The translations under genes were made by a program, and so were the position numbers. From positions 168,988-232,987 of the forward strand of contig MKTJ01000066.1 of assembly GCA_001898225.1 (NCBI GenBank): DNA of 64,000 bases, given 5' to 3'. Position 1 is the first letter of the stretch, and every line of letters begins with the position of its first letter. Shown here in pieces: positions 54,824 through 63,956 of the stretch. The stretch comes from Chloroflexi bacterium 54-19. GTDB taxonomy: Bacteria > Chloroflexota > Chloroflexia > Chloroheliales > Chloroheliaceae. A model generated the notes under the pieces. That model did not search any database. It had not been told where the DNA came from and was given only the letters and a program-made list of their open reading frames with translations.

Positions 54824-54839
54824 CGTAAAACGTTGAACG
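54824..54839 (-). repeat. Exact copy of the nrdBA intergenic 16-mer
   Basis: CGTAAAACGTTGAACG lies in the 35-base gap between the DrmD-like gene and the methyltransferase start. The same 16-mer in inverted orientation is at 39101-39116. It is a dispersed repeat, not a ribosome site. Confidence 0.75.
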
Positions 54840-54842
54840 AAT

Positions 54843-57812
54843 CTAACCCTGCTCTGGTTGAAGATAAACGTACATCCCCAGCACATCCACCGGCAGTTGA
54901 GGCCGGACCGTCACCCGCCCCATGCGCGTCACCTGGCGGACCCGGCGGTGCGCTTCGAGTAAGGCGCTAGCCCGGTCCTCGGCCAGTCGGGTGAAATCGG
55001 GTTCCAGTTGCTCCAACCAGCCGTATAATAATTTAAGGTTTTGCTCGGCCTGCCCCGGCGAAACGTTCCCGGTCGGCTCCGCCTCGTTTAACAATTGCAA
55101 AGCCGCTTCCTGGCTCAACCAGTCCACGCTGCCAGTTTCAAAGTCGGGCCGTCCCTCGAAAGCCGCTACCACCAGTTCTTCGGAAAGGAGCGGCACCGGT
55201 TTCTCCTGGGTCGTTATCAGGTGGCGCAACCGAAGGAGGAAAAGGTTGGTCCGGCGGCTGACCCTGTTCGTGCGGATTACGCCGCAACGGGCCGCCGCGA
55301 ACCGGCTTTCCCCGGCCAGGGAGGGGTCGAAGGCCGTGCTTAAAAGATAATCGGTCAGCCCTTCTGTCAGGGGATGGAGGCGGTTGATAAGATAGACCCC
55401 CTCCGGTACGGGCGTGTCGAAAGTGATTAAAACTTCACTGCCCTGCCCCTTCTTCGGCTTGAAAATGTCGCGCACCCGTTCTTTGACCGGTTCGGGCAGT
55501 CCCGACCAGGTCAGGCGGTAGACCGTCCGGGTTGCCACGCTCTGCTGGCGGTCCACCCTGAGCGGGCTTCCCAGCCGTTCGCAGGCGCTCACCACGAAAT
55601 CCATTACCGTGACCGGGTTGCCCAGCACGGCGTCCGCCTCGTATAGCTCCTGGGCCACTTCCTCCGGTTTGATAGCGTGCTGGGCGAAGCGGGTCCGGCT
55701 GACCTTCTCTCGTTCCACCGCTTCGTCCCACTTCCTGTTAAGCCCGGCCATGTCGAGGTCTTCTCCCTCGATTTCGCCAAAAGAGAGTTGCTTGTCCATG
55801 TCGAAAAGGCTGAGCTGGGTCGGGCGCGGGCGGTCCTGGAAGACCCGTTTAACCACCGCCTCGACCACGCTTTCGTTATCCACCGGCATCGGCACGCTGA
55901 TGCCGAGAACCTTGTGAATGTTCCGGGCCTTGCGGATAAGCACTTCCATCACGGCCTGCTCGATAACATTGTCCCCGGCGTAGAAAAGGAGCGTCCGCAC
56001 ATACCGGGAAGGCTGGCCATAGCGGTCCACCCGGCCCTCGCGCTGTTCCAGGCGGTTCGGGTTCCAGGGCAAATCGTAGTGGACCACTGCGTTAAAGGCC
56101 GCCTGTAAGTTGATGCCTTCGCTCAAACAGTCGGTCGCCACCAGCAGACGGCGAGGGCTGGTCGAAAGTTCGGCGATACGCTGCTCCCGCTCTTCCTCGG
56201 AACTTTTGCCCGTGACCGCGATAATTTGCAGGTCGGGAAACTGTTTGCCAAAGCGTTTTTTAAGTTCTTCGGCCAGGTATTCGGCGGTAGCGATGTAGCG
56301 GCAATAGACAATCGGCTGGAACCCGTCTTTGATAAGCTGGGCCAGGCGTTTCTGGGCGTGAAGTAGTTTGGGGTCGGCCTCCCCTCGCAGTTTAACGGCC
56401 CGCCCAATAAACCGCTGCAACTTGCCGCGTTCGCTGTCGTCCAGCAGGGCTTCGCCTTCCTCGATAACCGGGATAGGCTCGAAATCCTGGGTCACTTCCT
56501 GTTCGCCAAAGTCTAGGACATACGGTGCCAGGAAATTGCCCGCCTCCTCAGCGACTGCCACCTCTTGCCCGGCCATTTCAGGCGAAAGTTTCCCGGCCCG
56601 TGTCCTGAGAGTGGCTTCAGCCGCTGCCGGGCTGCTCAGGACGCACCGCAAAAGGGCCAGGGCGGTCCAATGCCGGACGCGGGTCCGCCAGGCCGTCGAG
56701 CCTTTACCGGACCCCGTTTTGGAGAGCAAGCCATAGGCAAAGTCGTAGACATCAAGGAAAAGCTTCTGGTATTCATTCGAACTGGCAAGGTTGAAGCTTT
56801 CTTCCAGGCTTTGCCGCTCCGGGAAGGGTGTTTCATCGTCGCCGCCCAGCCATTTTTGAACATCGGCCCGGCGGCGCTGGACAAAATGGCGCGCCATGCT
56901 CTGCCGGTCGCTATCCGAGAGATGGGAAAGGTCCAGGCGGCTGAAATCCGTTTTGAGCAGTTCGAGTAGCGACTGGAAAGCGTCTTCGATACCGCTGTGA
57001 GGGGTGGCCGTCAAAAGCAGCAGGTGGCGGTCGGGACGGGCGGCCAGTTCCAGCAAAAGTTCGTGGCGCTGTTGCATGTTGCCACCTTTGCCGCCGGTCC
57101 GGGCAGCCGTATGGGCTTCGTCCACGATAACAAATTCCGGGCAACCCCGGATGAAGCTGTATTTGCGCAGTTCGGATTTTACAAAGTCAATGCTGATTAC
57201 CAGGGCCGGGTAATGCTCGTAGACCGTTTTGTCGGCGGGCAGATTCTTTTCCAGCCGGGCGATAGTGCCGGAGCGGACCACTTCGGCCTCGATACTGAAT
57301 TTATCGGCCAGTTCGCGCTGCCACTGTTCGCACAGGTGGGGTGGACAGACCACCGCCAGCCGCCGGATTTCGCCCCGGTCGAGCATTTCTCGCGCAATTA
57401 GACCGGCCTCAATGGTTTTGCCGATACCGACATCGTCAGAAATCAGGAGGCGCACCGGGTCGAGGCGCAAAGCCATCAGGAGCGGCACCAGTTGGAAGGG
57501 CCGGGGCCGTACACTCAACCGGCCCAGCGAGCGGAAGGGGCCGGACCCACTCCGAAAGGTCAGGCGGGAGGCGTCGCGCAACAACCGGGCCGAGCTATAG
57601 TCGCCGCTCCGGGTAGGGTCTGGTACCGGGAAAGTGGCGTCGGTTATTTCGTCAATTCCCAATCGCTCGCTAAGTGGCAGAAAAATGCCGATTTGTTCGA
57701 CCTCCGGCCCGCCCAATGGACGCAGCAACATCACATCGGGGTTTTCCGAGGGAAGCACGACCCACTCGCGCTCCCGGCATCGCACCAGGCTTCCCGGTTC
57801 ACGTGTATTCAT
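54843..57812 (-). CDS. drmD: DrmD-like SNF2/SF2 helicase (989 aa)
   Basis: A Snf2-family ATPase matching the DISARM helicase DrmD in size and order. RPRPFQLVPLLMALRL leads to Walker A DDVGIGKTIEA (Lys132), then DEAH (231-234), LLLTATPHSG and, in the second half, TDCLSEGINLQAAF, HYDLPWNPNRLEQREGRVDR. About 350 residues follow the helicase domains without a known motif and may contact DNA or the methyltransferase. It would track along unmodified DNA. The gene is second in the operon, after the long helicase, and directly before the methyltransferase, as in class 1 DISARM. Confidence 0.85.
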   Translation of the reverse strand: MNTREPGSLVRCREREWVVLPSENPDVMLLRPLGGPEVEQIGIFLPLSERLGIDEITDATFPVPDPTRSGDYSSARLLRDASRLTFRSGSGPFRSLGRLSVRPRPFQLVPLLMALRLDPVRLLISDDVGIGKTIEAGLIAREMLDRGEIRRLAVVCPPHLCEQWQRELADKFSIEAEVVRSGTIARLEKNLPADKTVYEHYPALVISIDFVKSELRKYSFIRGCPEFVIVDEAHTAARTGGKGGNMQQRHELLLELAARPDRHLLLLTATPHSGIEDAFQSLLELLKTDFSRLDLSHLSDSDRQSMARHFVQRRRADVQKWLGGDDETPFPERQSLEESFNLASSNEYQKLFLDVYDFAYGLLSKTGSGKGSTAWRTRVRHWTALALLRCVLSSPAAAEATLRTRAGKLSPEMAGQEVAVAEEAGNFLAPYVLDFGEQEVTQDFEPIPVIEEGEALLDDSERGKLQRFIGRAVKLRGEADPKLLHAQKRLAQLIKDGFQPIVYCRYIATAEYLAEELKKRFGKQFPDLQIIAVTGKSSEEEREQRIAELSTSPRRLLVATDCLSEGINLQAAFNAVVHYDLPWNPNRLEQREGRVDRYGQPSRYVRTLLFYAGDNVIEQAVMEVLIRKARNIHKVLGISVPMPVDNESVVEAVVKRVFQDRPRPTQLSLFDMDKQLSFGEIEGEDLDMAGLNRKWDEAVEREKVSRTRFAQHAIKPEEVAQELYEADAVLGNPVTVMDFVVSACERLGSPLRVDRQQSVATRTVYRLTWSGLPEPVKERVRDIFKPKKGQGSEVLITFDTPVPEGVYLINRLHPLTEGLTDYLLSTAFDPSLAGESRFAAARCGVIRTNRVSRRTNLFLLRLRHLITTQEKPVPLLSEELVVAAFEGRPDFETGSVDWLSQEAALQLLNEAEPTGNVSPGQAEQNLKLLYGWLEQLEPDFTRLAEDRASALLEAHRRVRQVTRMGRVTVRPQLPVDVLGMYVYLQPEQG

Positions 57813-57882
57813 AAAATATAAAACCTTTTGTTAAGGTAAAGCAAAGCAAAGATAGGTAAAACTGAAAAGGTAAAGCTAAAGA

Positions 57883-60800
57883 TTAGAAAATGTCCTGCAA
57901 TTTGGCAAGTTGGCCCTGCCAGTTATCGCTCTTAACCAGCGTCACCACTCGATAGCCATAATCGTCCAGTTCAGAGCGGGCCCGGCGTACAGTCAGTCCC
58001 GGTTCTTCCTCGTCACAGAAAACACAGGTGGCGCTTTTCTGATAAAAGAAATCCGGTTGGAGCGTGGTGTCCTGCAGTACCGGGTTGAGCAAGTCCGGTA
58101 ATTTACGCCCGTTAATTTTGAGATATTCTAACACCTGTTGTGGAAAGCCGGTAGTGTTCCTGCCATTAATGTGGTCTCCTTCCCCTGGTGAGAGCTTTTC
58201 GGGCATATCCACTAAAACCTGTGAAGTTATACCCCGGAGGCCGGTCCGGCCATGCGCCAGTGCCAGGAGTATATCTTTGATTTCGTACCGGTTGAGCAGG
58301 CGGTGGTCGGGCTGGTTGGAATAGGAAAGCAGGCAGTGGTAACAGGCCCGCCCGCAATTATAGGTGTCGTCCGGTTTTTCTGCCCCGCTTTCCGGGTCGA
58401 AATGGCAAATTTCCAGGGCCGCCCGCGCCACCTCGGCTAACAACCGGTTTTCTTCAGCCAGTTTACCTAACACGCCTACTCCGCCTTCCGCCGCTTCCCA
58501 GAGTAAAATCCGGCGCTGACCGCCTTTGCCAATCCGTTCCGAGGCCAGTTCCTGCTCTTCAATCTGGAAGACCGCTTCAATACCCCGCTGCAAGGCATAT
58601 TGCAGACTAGCCAGCAGCCCTTCATTCTCGTTGCCGTGCAGGCTCACCGGCAAATCCGGTCTTAACAACAGGATATTGCGGGTGTCCCGAACCAGCAGGC
58701 GCACCCCGCTCAAGGTAGGGGTTGGTTCATCCCCTAGCCCCCCGCCCGCCGGGGTTGTTTCAAAATCTTCGTCCGGCTTTTTGGCCCAGAGGCCGTGGCG
58801 AATATCCAGGGTAAAACCCTCGGTAGTAGCGCGCCGCCAGCGATGGTTGATGCGCCAGAGCGTGGCAGCCGGGGCGAATTGCAGGTTTAAAAGCACTTCG
58901 TCCGGGTCATCACCGGCCACGATGGTTGTTTCCTGGGGTAGATGAGCCTTGCTCCAGTGGTAATGGCTGGTTAAATGAAAGCCCTCGCGGGAACGTTCTT
59001 CTTCTTCGCTGGTTATTCGCTCGACCCGTTGGGTGCCGACAGTGGTCATTTCAAATAATTTCTGAGTTGCCAGGCTGCTTTCCCCCTCCAGGCGGGTGCC
59101 GCAATTCTCACACATATCGAGTGACAGGGAGTCACCCCCTTCGTGGAAAAAGCCGCAAACATAACATAAACGGGCCGATACCAGGCGGGACTCGACTCCA
59201 CCGGTCGGTAGCATGACCTTCGTGACCCGGTATTTATCGCCTTCGTGGTAGATAATATTGCGCGGGCCAAACTCGGTAAGGGCCATAAAGCGGGGTCGGG
59301 CCAGGAAGGTTCCCTTTTCCCGTCCGGTTGGTAAAAATGCCTGGACCGGCAGACGTGGGAAGTTATAACCGGGCAAAAATCCCTCGCTGGCGAAATAGCG
59401 GTATGGGTAAAAATCTGTATCACCCTGTTCATCGTCAAGGGTATTGCAAAGCAACTTTATCTGGCGTTTAGCCTCGCGTTCGCGTCTTTCGCCTTCTTCG
59501 GCTTCGGCTTTTGTGGTAGTTTTGTGCCCGTAATGGCGGCTGTCAAAAATATCCCTGGCTTCAATAAGCTGGCGTTGGGCCGAATCATAAAGAGTGCGCC
59601 AGCGGTCGCAGGCCCGGTCGAACTCCTGTGGAGTCTGGGCGATAATCTGGCGCAAATCATTTTCCCACGCGCCTGACTCCAGGTCGGTTTCAGGCAGGGC
59701 TGACCGCAAAATACGGCGGCAACCCTGGAAACATTCTTCCAGGCGGGCCGGGTTAAGCTGGATGATAGCCTGGATATGCTCGTGTAACGGGTAGCCCCCG
59801 GCGGAGTTGGCGGCATCTACCAGTTCAGTCATTGAACGGCCTAACCCCAGGCCGGTCATACTCAACCAGACGGCATGGACATGGGCCCTAATCAATTCCT
59901 CGTTAGTGAGGTCGAGCCTGGGAGGCACTACTACCCCGGATACCATGCGGGCGGGTTGCCGGAAGAAATACTGGTCGTGGCCGCTGCCGACCGAACAATA
60001 AGTCGCTACCAGGGCCGGGGTACCGCTCCGCCCGGCCCGCCCGCTCCGCTGGGCGTAATTGGCCGGGGTAGGTGGAACATTGCGCAGATGGACCATGTTC
60101 AGGGTGGCTATATCAATACCAAGTTCCATTGTCGGAGAACAAAATAAGGCCGAAAGAGCGCCGCTGCGGAAACGCTTTTCACGTTCTTCCCGGTCTTTCT
60201 GGTCCACCTGGCCGGTATGCTCACGCCCCTCGATATTCACCAGGCTTTCGCCGGTTGTGCTGTAAAGTTCGGAAAAATACTGGTTTGGGGTTGTGGTCAG
60301 GTCAAAGGCGGTTTCCATCCGTTTGCGCCGGACATAATCGCGCGCCACCGTTTTACCATCTCCGGCCTGCCAGATTAAGCAATCGCTGCGGACCTGTACC
60401 GCGTTATCCTGCCCTTCGGTGGCGTCCAGGCCCAAAAGCAAGCCCCATTCTTTTAAAGCCGCTATTAAAGCGTTAACCAGGCCGGTATATTCGTCCCGGT
60501 CCAAATTATGGTCCCGGCAGGCCTCCCCCCAGGTGGTAGCCGACTTGAGAAACCGACCAATCGAGGTATTAAAACTCAAACTGCGCTCGTCTGAGGTAAT
60601 TACTTTCGTCCCCGGCAACACAAATTTGGTGGCAACGTGCAATTGCTCGTTCTCATCAAAGCCGTAAGTCTCATTAAGAGCGGCCCGGACCCGTTTAACG
60701 AGGGCTTCCTGCTTACTCCGTTCAAGGCAGTCGGCGCTGATGGCTAGTTCCCGCCGCATGTAATCGAGCAACCCTTGCACTACTTTGCGGCGCGTTTGAC

Positions 60801-63078
60801 TTGAGGCTCTTGAAAGCAAAGAATTATTTTGCCACAGCGATTGGTCATCACAAAGCTCTTCAATACCCTCGTAATCGAGTACGAGCAGCCCGGCTTGTTC
60901 GAGATTGGGTTGGACAAAACGCCAACCGCGCCGCAAATCTTCGTATATCCGGTACTCAATCAAATCCTGCAAAGCCTGGCGGTTCCGGCGAAACAGGGGG
61001 GCGCGGGGATTAGGCGCAATTTCCCTGGCGTAGCTTTCCTGTGGCAAATGCAGTTCATCAACCGCCGCCGAGGCTACGGTAGTATGGGTTAAACCGGCTG
61101 GGTTTTGTTGAAGGGCCCGGTAAATAGCCGCTCGCAAGTGGCTTACTTCGATAAAATCATTGAAGTGCCCGGCCTGCAGGGAAGCATCCTGCCGGTTATC
61201 GGTAAAGCTCAAAAGTTTCTGGGCTTCCGGGTCGAGGTCGGGGTCATTTTTCATCTGGGTAATGCTGGATAAAGCCAGCAAAGTGGTAGCCGTACTACGG
61301 CCTTCGCTGCTTAACCGGGCCAACTTACTGAACTCCCCCTGTCGCCTGGTATAGATTTCCCCGCACCGCAAGCAGGTCATAAAAGGGGTGGGAATAAACC
61401 AGCAGGGTGCCGTCATGCTATCCGGGGCATCCATGATAGTTCCATCGGCCAGGATTGAGAGAGAGCGGGGTTTGAATTTTTCGTATTCGGGTTTTAGTTT
61501 CCGGCCACTTTTAAGTTCCTTGAACCAAGTTTCCGGCAAAAATTCAATATTCTCATCCGACCAGAAGCCCTCCGTATCCACTGCAAGATAGCCGTCAATC
61601 TCATCCTGGCGATTGGTCAATTCCCGGTTCACTGGGGGCCGTGGAACCACTGTCTGGTGAGGTTGGTGAAAGGTGCAAAGATAATATTCCTGGCCGCATT
61701 CCCGGCAGAATACCAGGGGAAATAACAGCTTATCCTGTTGTTTAGGTGAGTAGACCTGTCCGTGAAGGGTAAGGTCGCGTTTTTCAGGGGTTTCCAGGGT
61801 AGCATAGACCGAATCGCCCTGCGAAAAAAACTGGTGCAGCTTGAAAGCAAAACCGGGTAAGCCTTCCGGGTTTCGCACTTTCGAGCCCCAGTTAAAAAAC
61901 TGCCTGAGTTTTGATGAGCATGCTTCTACGTCAAGACCGGTCCTTAAAGCCAGTTCGGTTGCGCCTTCCTCTAAAGTCATCGGGTTGGGGCGTTTAAGCT
62001 TGCCATCCGAGTCTAATTCGAGGCCGAATTTTGCCTCAATCCAGACCGCCAGCGGATTTTTACGGAAATATTCCCAGTCCGGGTTGGCCGGAAAGGGCGC
62101 CTGCGACGCCAGGACAGCTTTCAAGGCCACATCGGAAGGCTGGGCGGATTTATCCTCGGAGGATAAAATGCGCCTTAATGTTTCATCTATAACATCCGAG
62201 GAATCAACGTTTGAGCCAAAAATCCGGCTGGCAACATCGGCGATTTCCCTGGCCCGCTCTGACCGGGTGGACCCTGCCGACATAGTGGCGCTGGTTCCAA
62301 TACATTGCAGAGCGGGATTGCCACAACGCTCTCGCAAACGCCGCACCAGGTAAGCCACGTCCGCACCCTGGCGACCTCGATAGGTATGAAGTTCGTCCAG
62401 CACCAGGAACTGTAAAGCGCTGGTTGTGGCATTAACAAAACCACTTTCCTCCGGCCTGGTTAACATAAGTTCCAGCATTACATAGTTTGTGAGTAAAATA
62501 TGGGGTGGGTTTTGTTGGATTTCTTTTTTTCGCTCGTTACTTTCCTGGCCGGTATAACGAGCATATCGAACCGGGCAACCCTCTTTTCCGGTGGGAAGGT
62601 TTGCCACAAAACGGTCGAGGGCTTGCTCCTGCGAATTGATAAGTGCATTCATCGGGTACACAATGATAGCCCGGACTTTTGCTTCTTGTGGGTTATTCTT
62701 AAGAATGAAATCGAAGATTGGTAAAATATAGGTCAGGCTTTTACCGGACCCCGTGCCGGTAGTAACAACATAATTGCGGCCTTGCGCGGCAACATCTATA
62801 GCAGTCCGCTGGTGCTGGTGGAGTAATAGGGAGCCATTCCCGGTTTTGAAAATCTCAGGACAGGTCGGATGAAGAATACCCGCTTCAGCCAGTTGTTTCA
62901 CCGTTTGGGCCGGTTTGTAAGCAGGGCTTAGTTGTAGGAGGGGTTCGGGCCATAAAACCTGGTTGGCGAGTTCGGTATCAACAAACTTCGCTATTTTTTG
63001 GTCACGAATTTTCAGGAAACTTTTGATATAACGTGAATAATCAGCAACAACCTTATTACGAAGTTTGAAAGCATCCAT
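57883..63078 (-). CDS. DEAD-box/DUF1998 helicase with nuclease-like tail (1731 aa)
   Basis: An SF2 helicase of the DruE/DrmA-DrmB or MrfA kind. Walker A is TTGTGSGKS (Lys113), Walker B-like DELH (228-231), and the helicase C half has APTMELGIDIA-like FCSPTMELGIDIATLNMVH plus QRSGRAGRSG. A Cys pair in FCRECGQEYYLC lies mid-chain. The C-terminus is the DUF1998/MZB domain with Cys1575, Cys1579 and Cys1582 (CGRACYHC) in YSNQPDHRLLNR. The last 60 residues have PDFFY (Asp1676) and VFCDE (Asp1689), a PD-(D/E)XK-like pattern. First gene of the island. Confidence 0.85.
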   Translation of the reverse strand: MDAFKLRNKVVADYSRYIKSFLKIRDQKIAKFVDTELANQVLWPEPLLQLSPAYKPAQTVKQLAEAGILHPTCPEIFKTGNGSLLLHQHQRTAIDVAAQGRNYVVTTGTGSGKSLTYILPIFDFILKNNPQEAKVRAIIVYPMNALINSQEQALDRFVANLPTGKEGCPVRYARYTGQESNERKKEIQQNPPHILLTNYVMLELMLTRPEESGFVNATTSALQFLVLDELHTYRGRQGADVAYLVRRLRERCGNPALQCIGTSATMSAGSTRSERAREIADVASRIFGSNVDSSDVIDETLRRILSSEDKSAQPSDVALKAVLASQAPFPANPDWEYFRKNPLAVWIEAKFGLELDSDGKLKRPNPMTLEEGATELALRTGLDVEACSSKLRQFFNWGSKVRNPEGLPGFAFKLHQFFSQGDSVYATLETPEKRDLTLHGQVYSPKQQDKLLFPLVFCRECGQEYYLCTFHQPHQTVVPRPPVNRELTNRQDEIDGYLAVDTEGFWSDENIEFLPETWFKELKSGRKLKPEYEKFKPRSLSILADGTIMDAPDSMTAPCWFIPTPFMTCLRCGEIYTRRQGEFSKLARLSSEGRSTATTLLALSSITQMKNDPDLDPEAQKLLSFTDNRQDASLQAGHFNDFIEVSHLRAAIYRALQQNPAGLTHTTVASAAVDELHLPQESYAREIAPNPRAPLFRRNRQALQDLIEYRIYEDLRRGWRFVQPNLEQAGLLVLDYEGIEELCDDQSLWQNNSLLSRASSQTRRKVVQGLLDYMRRELAISADCLERSKQEALVKRVRAALNETYGFDENEQLHVATKFVLPGTKVITSDERSLSFNTSIGRFLKSATTWGEACRDHNLDRDEYTGLVNALIAALKEWGLLLGLDATEGQDNAVQVRSDCLIWQAGDGKTVARDYVRRKRMETAFDLTTTPNQYFSELYSTTGESLVNIEGREHTGQVDQKDREEREKRFRSGALSALFCSPTMELGIDIATLNMVHLRNVPPTPANYAQRSGRAGRSGTPALVATYCSVGSGHDQYFFRQPARMVSGVVVPPRLDLTNEELIRAHVHAVWLSMTGLGLGRSMTELVDAANSAGGYPLHEHIQAIIQLNPARLEECFQGCRRILRSALPETDLESGAWENDLRQIIAQTPQEFDRACDRWRTLYDSAQRQLIEARDIFDSRHYGHKTTTKAEAEEGERREREAKRQIKLLCNTLDDEQGDTDFYPYRYFASEGFLPGYNFPRLPVQAFLPTGREKGTFLARPRFMALTEFGPRNIIYHEGDKYRVTKVMLPTGGVESRLVSARLCYVCGFFHEGGDSLSLDMCENCGTRLEGESSLATQKLFEMTTVGTQRVERITSEEEERSREGFHLTSHYHWSKAHLPQETTIVAGDDPDEVLLNLQFAPAATLWRINHRWRRATTEGFTLDIRHGLWAKKPDEDFETTPAGGGLGDEPTPTLSGVRLLVRDTRNILLLRPDLPVSLHGNENEGLLASLQYALQRGIEAVFQIEEQELASERIGKGGQRRILLWEAAEGGVGVLGKLAEENRLLAEVARAALEICHFDPESGAEKPDDTYNCGRACYHCLLSYSNQPDHRLLNRYEIKDILLALAHGRTGLRGITSQVLVDMPEKLSPGEGDHINGRNTTGFPQQVLEYLKINGRKLPDLLNPVLQDTTLQPDFFYQKSATCVFCDEEEPGLTVRRARSELDDYGYRVVTLVKSDNWQGQLAKLQDIF

Positions 63079-63155
63079 GCTTTAACTTACTCCTGGACTT
63101 GCCAAAACCGGATTAACTTTTAATTGCTTATGAGATACAAAATATTCTTAAAATT

Positions 63156-63184
63156 ATTATATGGGCGGCGAGTTTTTTAGTCAA
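63156..63184 (-). promoter_or_regulatory. sigma70-type promoter of the five-gene defence operon
   Basis: On the minus strand TTGACT (63184-63179), exactly 17 bases, and TATAAT (63161-63156) precede the helicase gene with a leader of about 70 bases. A perfect -10 and 5/6 -35 suggest constitutive expression. The remaining gap up to the tRNA (63190-63496) is AT-rich, and nothing else was recognised in it. Confidence 0.7.
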
Positions 63185-63496
63185 ACCACGGTTACTTTCT
63201 TTTCATTTATAAATAATTTCAGGGTTTGTTTAAATGAAGTAATATCGAATTATGCTCCCATAAGCAAAACAAAGTTGTCAGTTGGCATCAATTAATAAGG
63301 CGAAAGTAAATATTGGAGTTATTTTTTGCTTTTGCTGAATGGCAGCACTTCTCAAAACCCCCTATTCTGGAAGCGATAGGTGTCACTTGATTTCAGACTT
63401 TTATGAAATGAGAAGATTCTTGCGCCCCTTTCAAAGGGAGGTTGCAAGGTTTTAATTTTTTGAGTGGAAATAGTGAATTGAGGTGAAATAAAAAAA

Positions 63497-63569
63497 TGAC
63501 CGAGCCGGGACTCGAACCCGGGACCCACTGATTAAAAGTCAGTTGCTCTACCAACTGAGCTACTCGGTC
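63497..63569 (-). tRNA. tRNA-Lys (anticodon TTT)
   Basis: A 73-base cloverleaf on the minus strand: acceptor stem GACCGAG/CTCGGTC, D arm with AGCTCAGTTGGTAGAGC, anticodon stem ACTGA/TCAGT around loop CTTTTAA (anticodon TTT, reading Lys codons), T arm GGTTCGAGTCC in CCGGG/CCCGG stem and discriminator A. CCA is not encoded; a TTTTTTTATTT run follows as terminator. Its 3' end faces the defence operon. Confidence 0.95.
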
Positions 63570-63572
63570 GAC

Positions 63573-63956
63573 CGTTCACGGCCCTGTTTAGACCTAAAAC
63601 CTGACTTTTGAATAGGTTTTGGTTGTAGCCTTTTTAGGGGCAGGTCGGAACTACCGGGACAGTATACACTATTGTTTTTGAGAATTCAAGGCCGCCAGGG
63701 TCAAGATTTTGATTTTTATTGGCCGGTTTCTTTGATTCTGGACCCGGAAAATAGACGGCCCTGGCGATTTGTCCTACTTTTCATCTGCCTAACCGCAAAG
63801 TGTCTTACTTGTGTCTCAATTTTGTCCCTTCTAACCGCAGAGGGATGGTTTTACAATGGTTTTGTAAAGAACGCCGGAATTAAACGGTCTGGCAATAATA
63901 AAGAATAAAATGAAAGTCGGCAGCCGGGAAAGCGCCCCGGTAAAAGAGGTACTCTT
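63573..63956. other. Intergenic region, no gene recognised
   Basis: About 380 bases between the divergent tRNA and the partial gene. A 78-codon + frame from TTG 63672 has no ribosome site and no recognisable domain. A 16-codon frame (63909-63960) ends with its TGA overlapping the next ATG (ATGA), so it may be a leader peptide, but this is weak. Confidence 0.5.

Noticed and set aside
44780..63078. BREX or complete classical DISARM
   Set aside because: No pglZ, brxC or Lon-like gene is present for BREX, and no drmC (PLD) or separate drmB for DISARM.
63672..63908. 78-codon + strand frame
   Set aside because: It starts with TTG without a ribosome site, has mixed composition and no recognisable domain.
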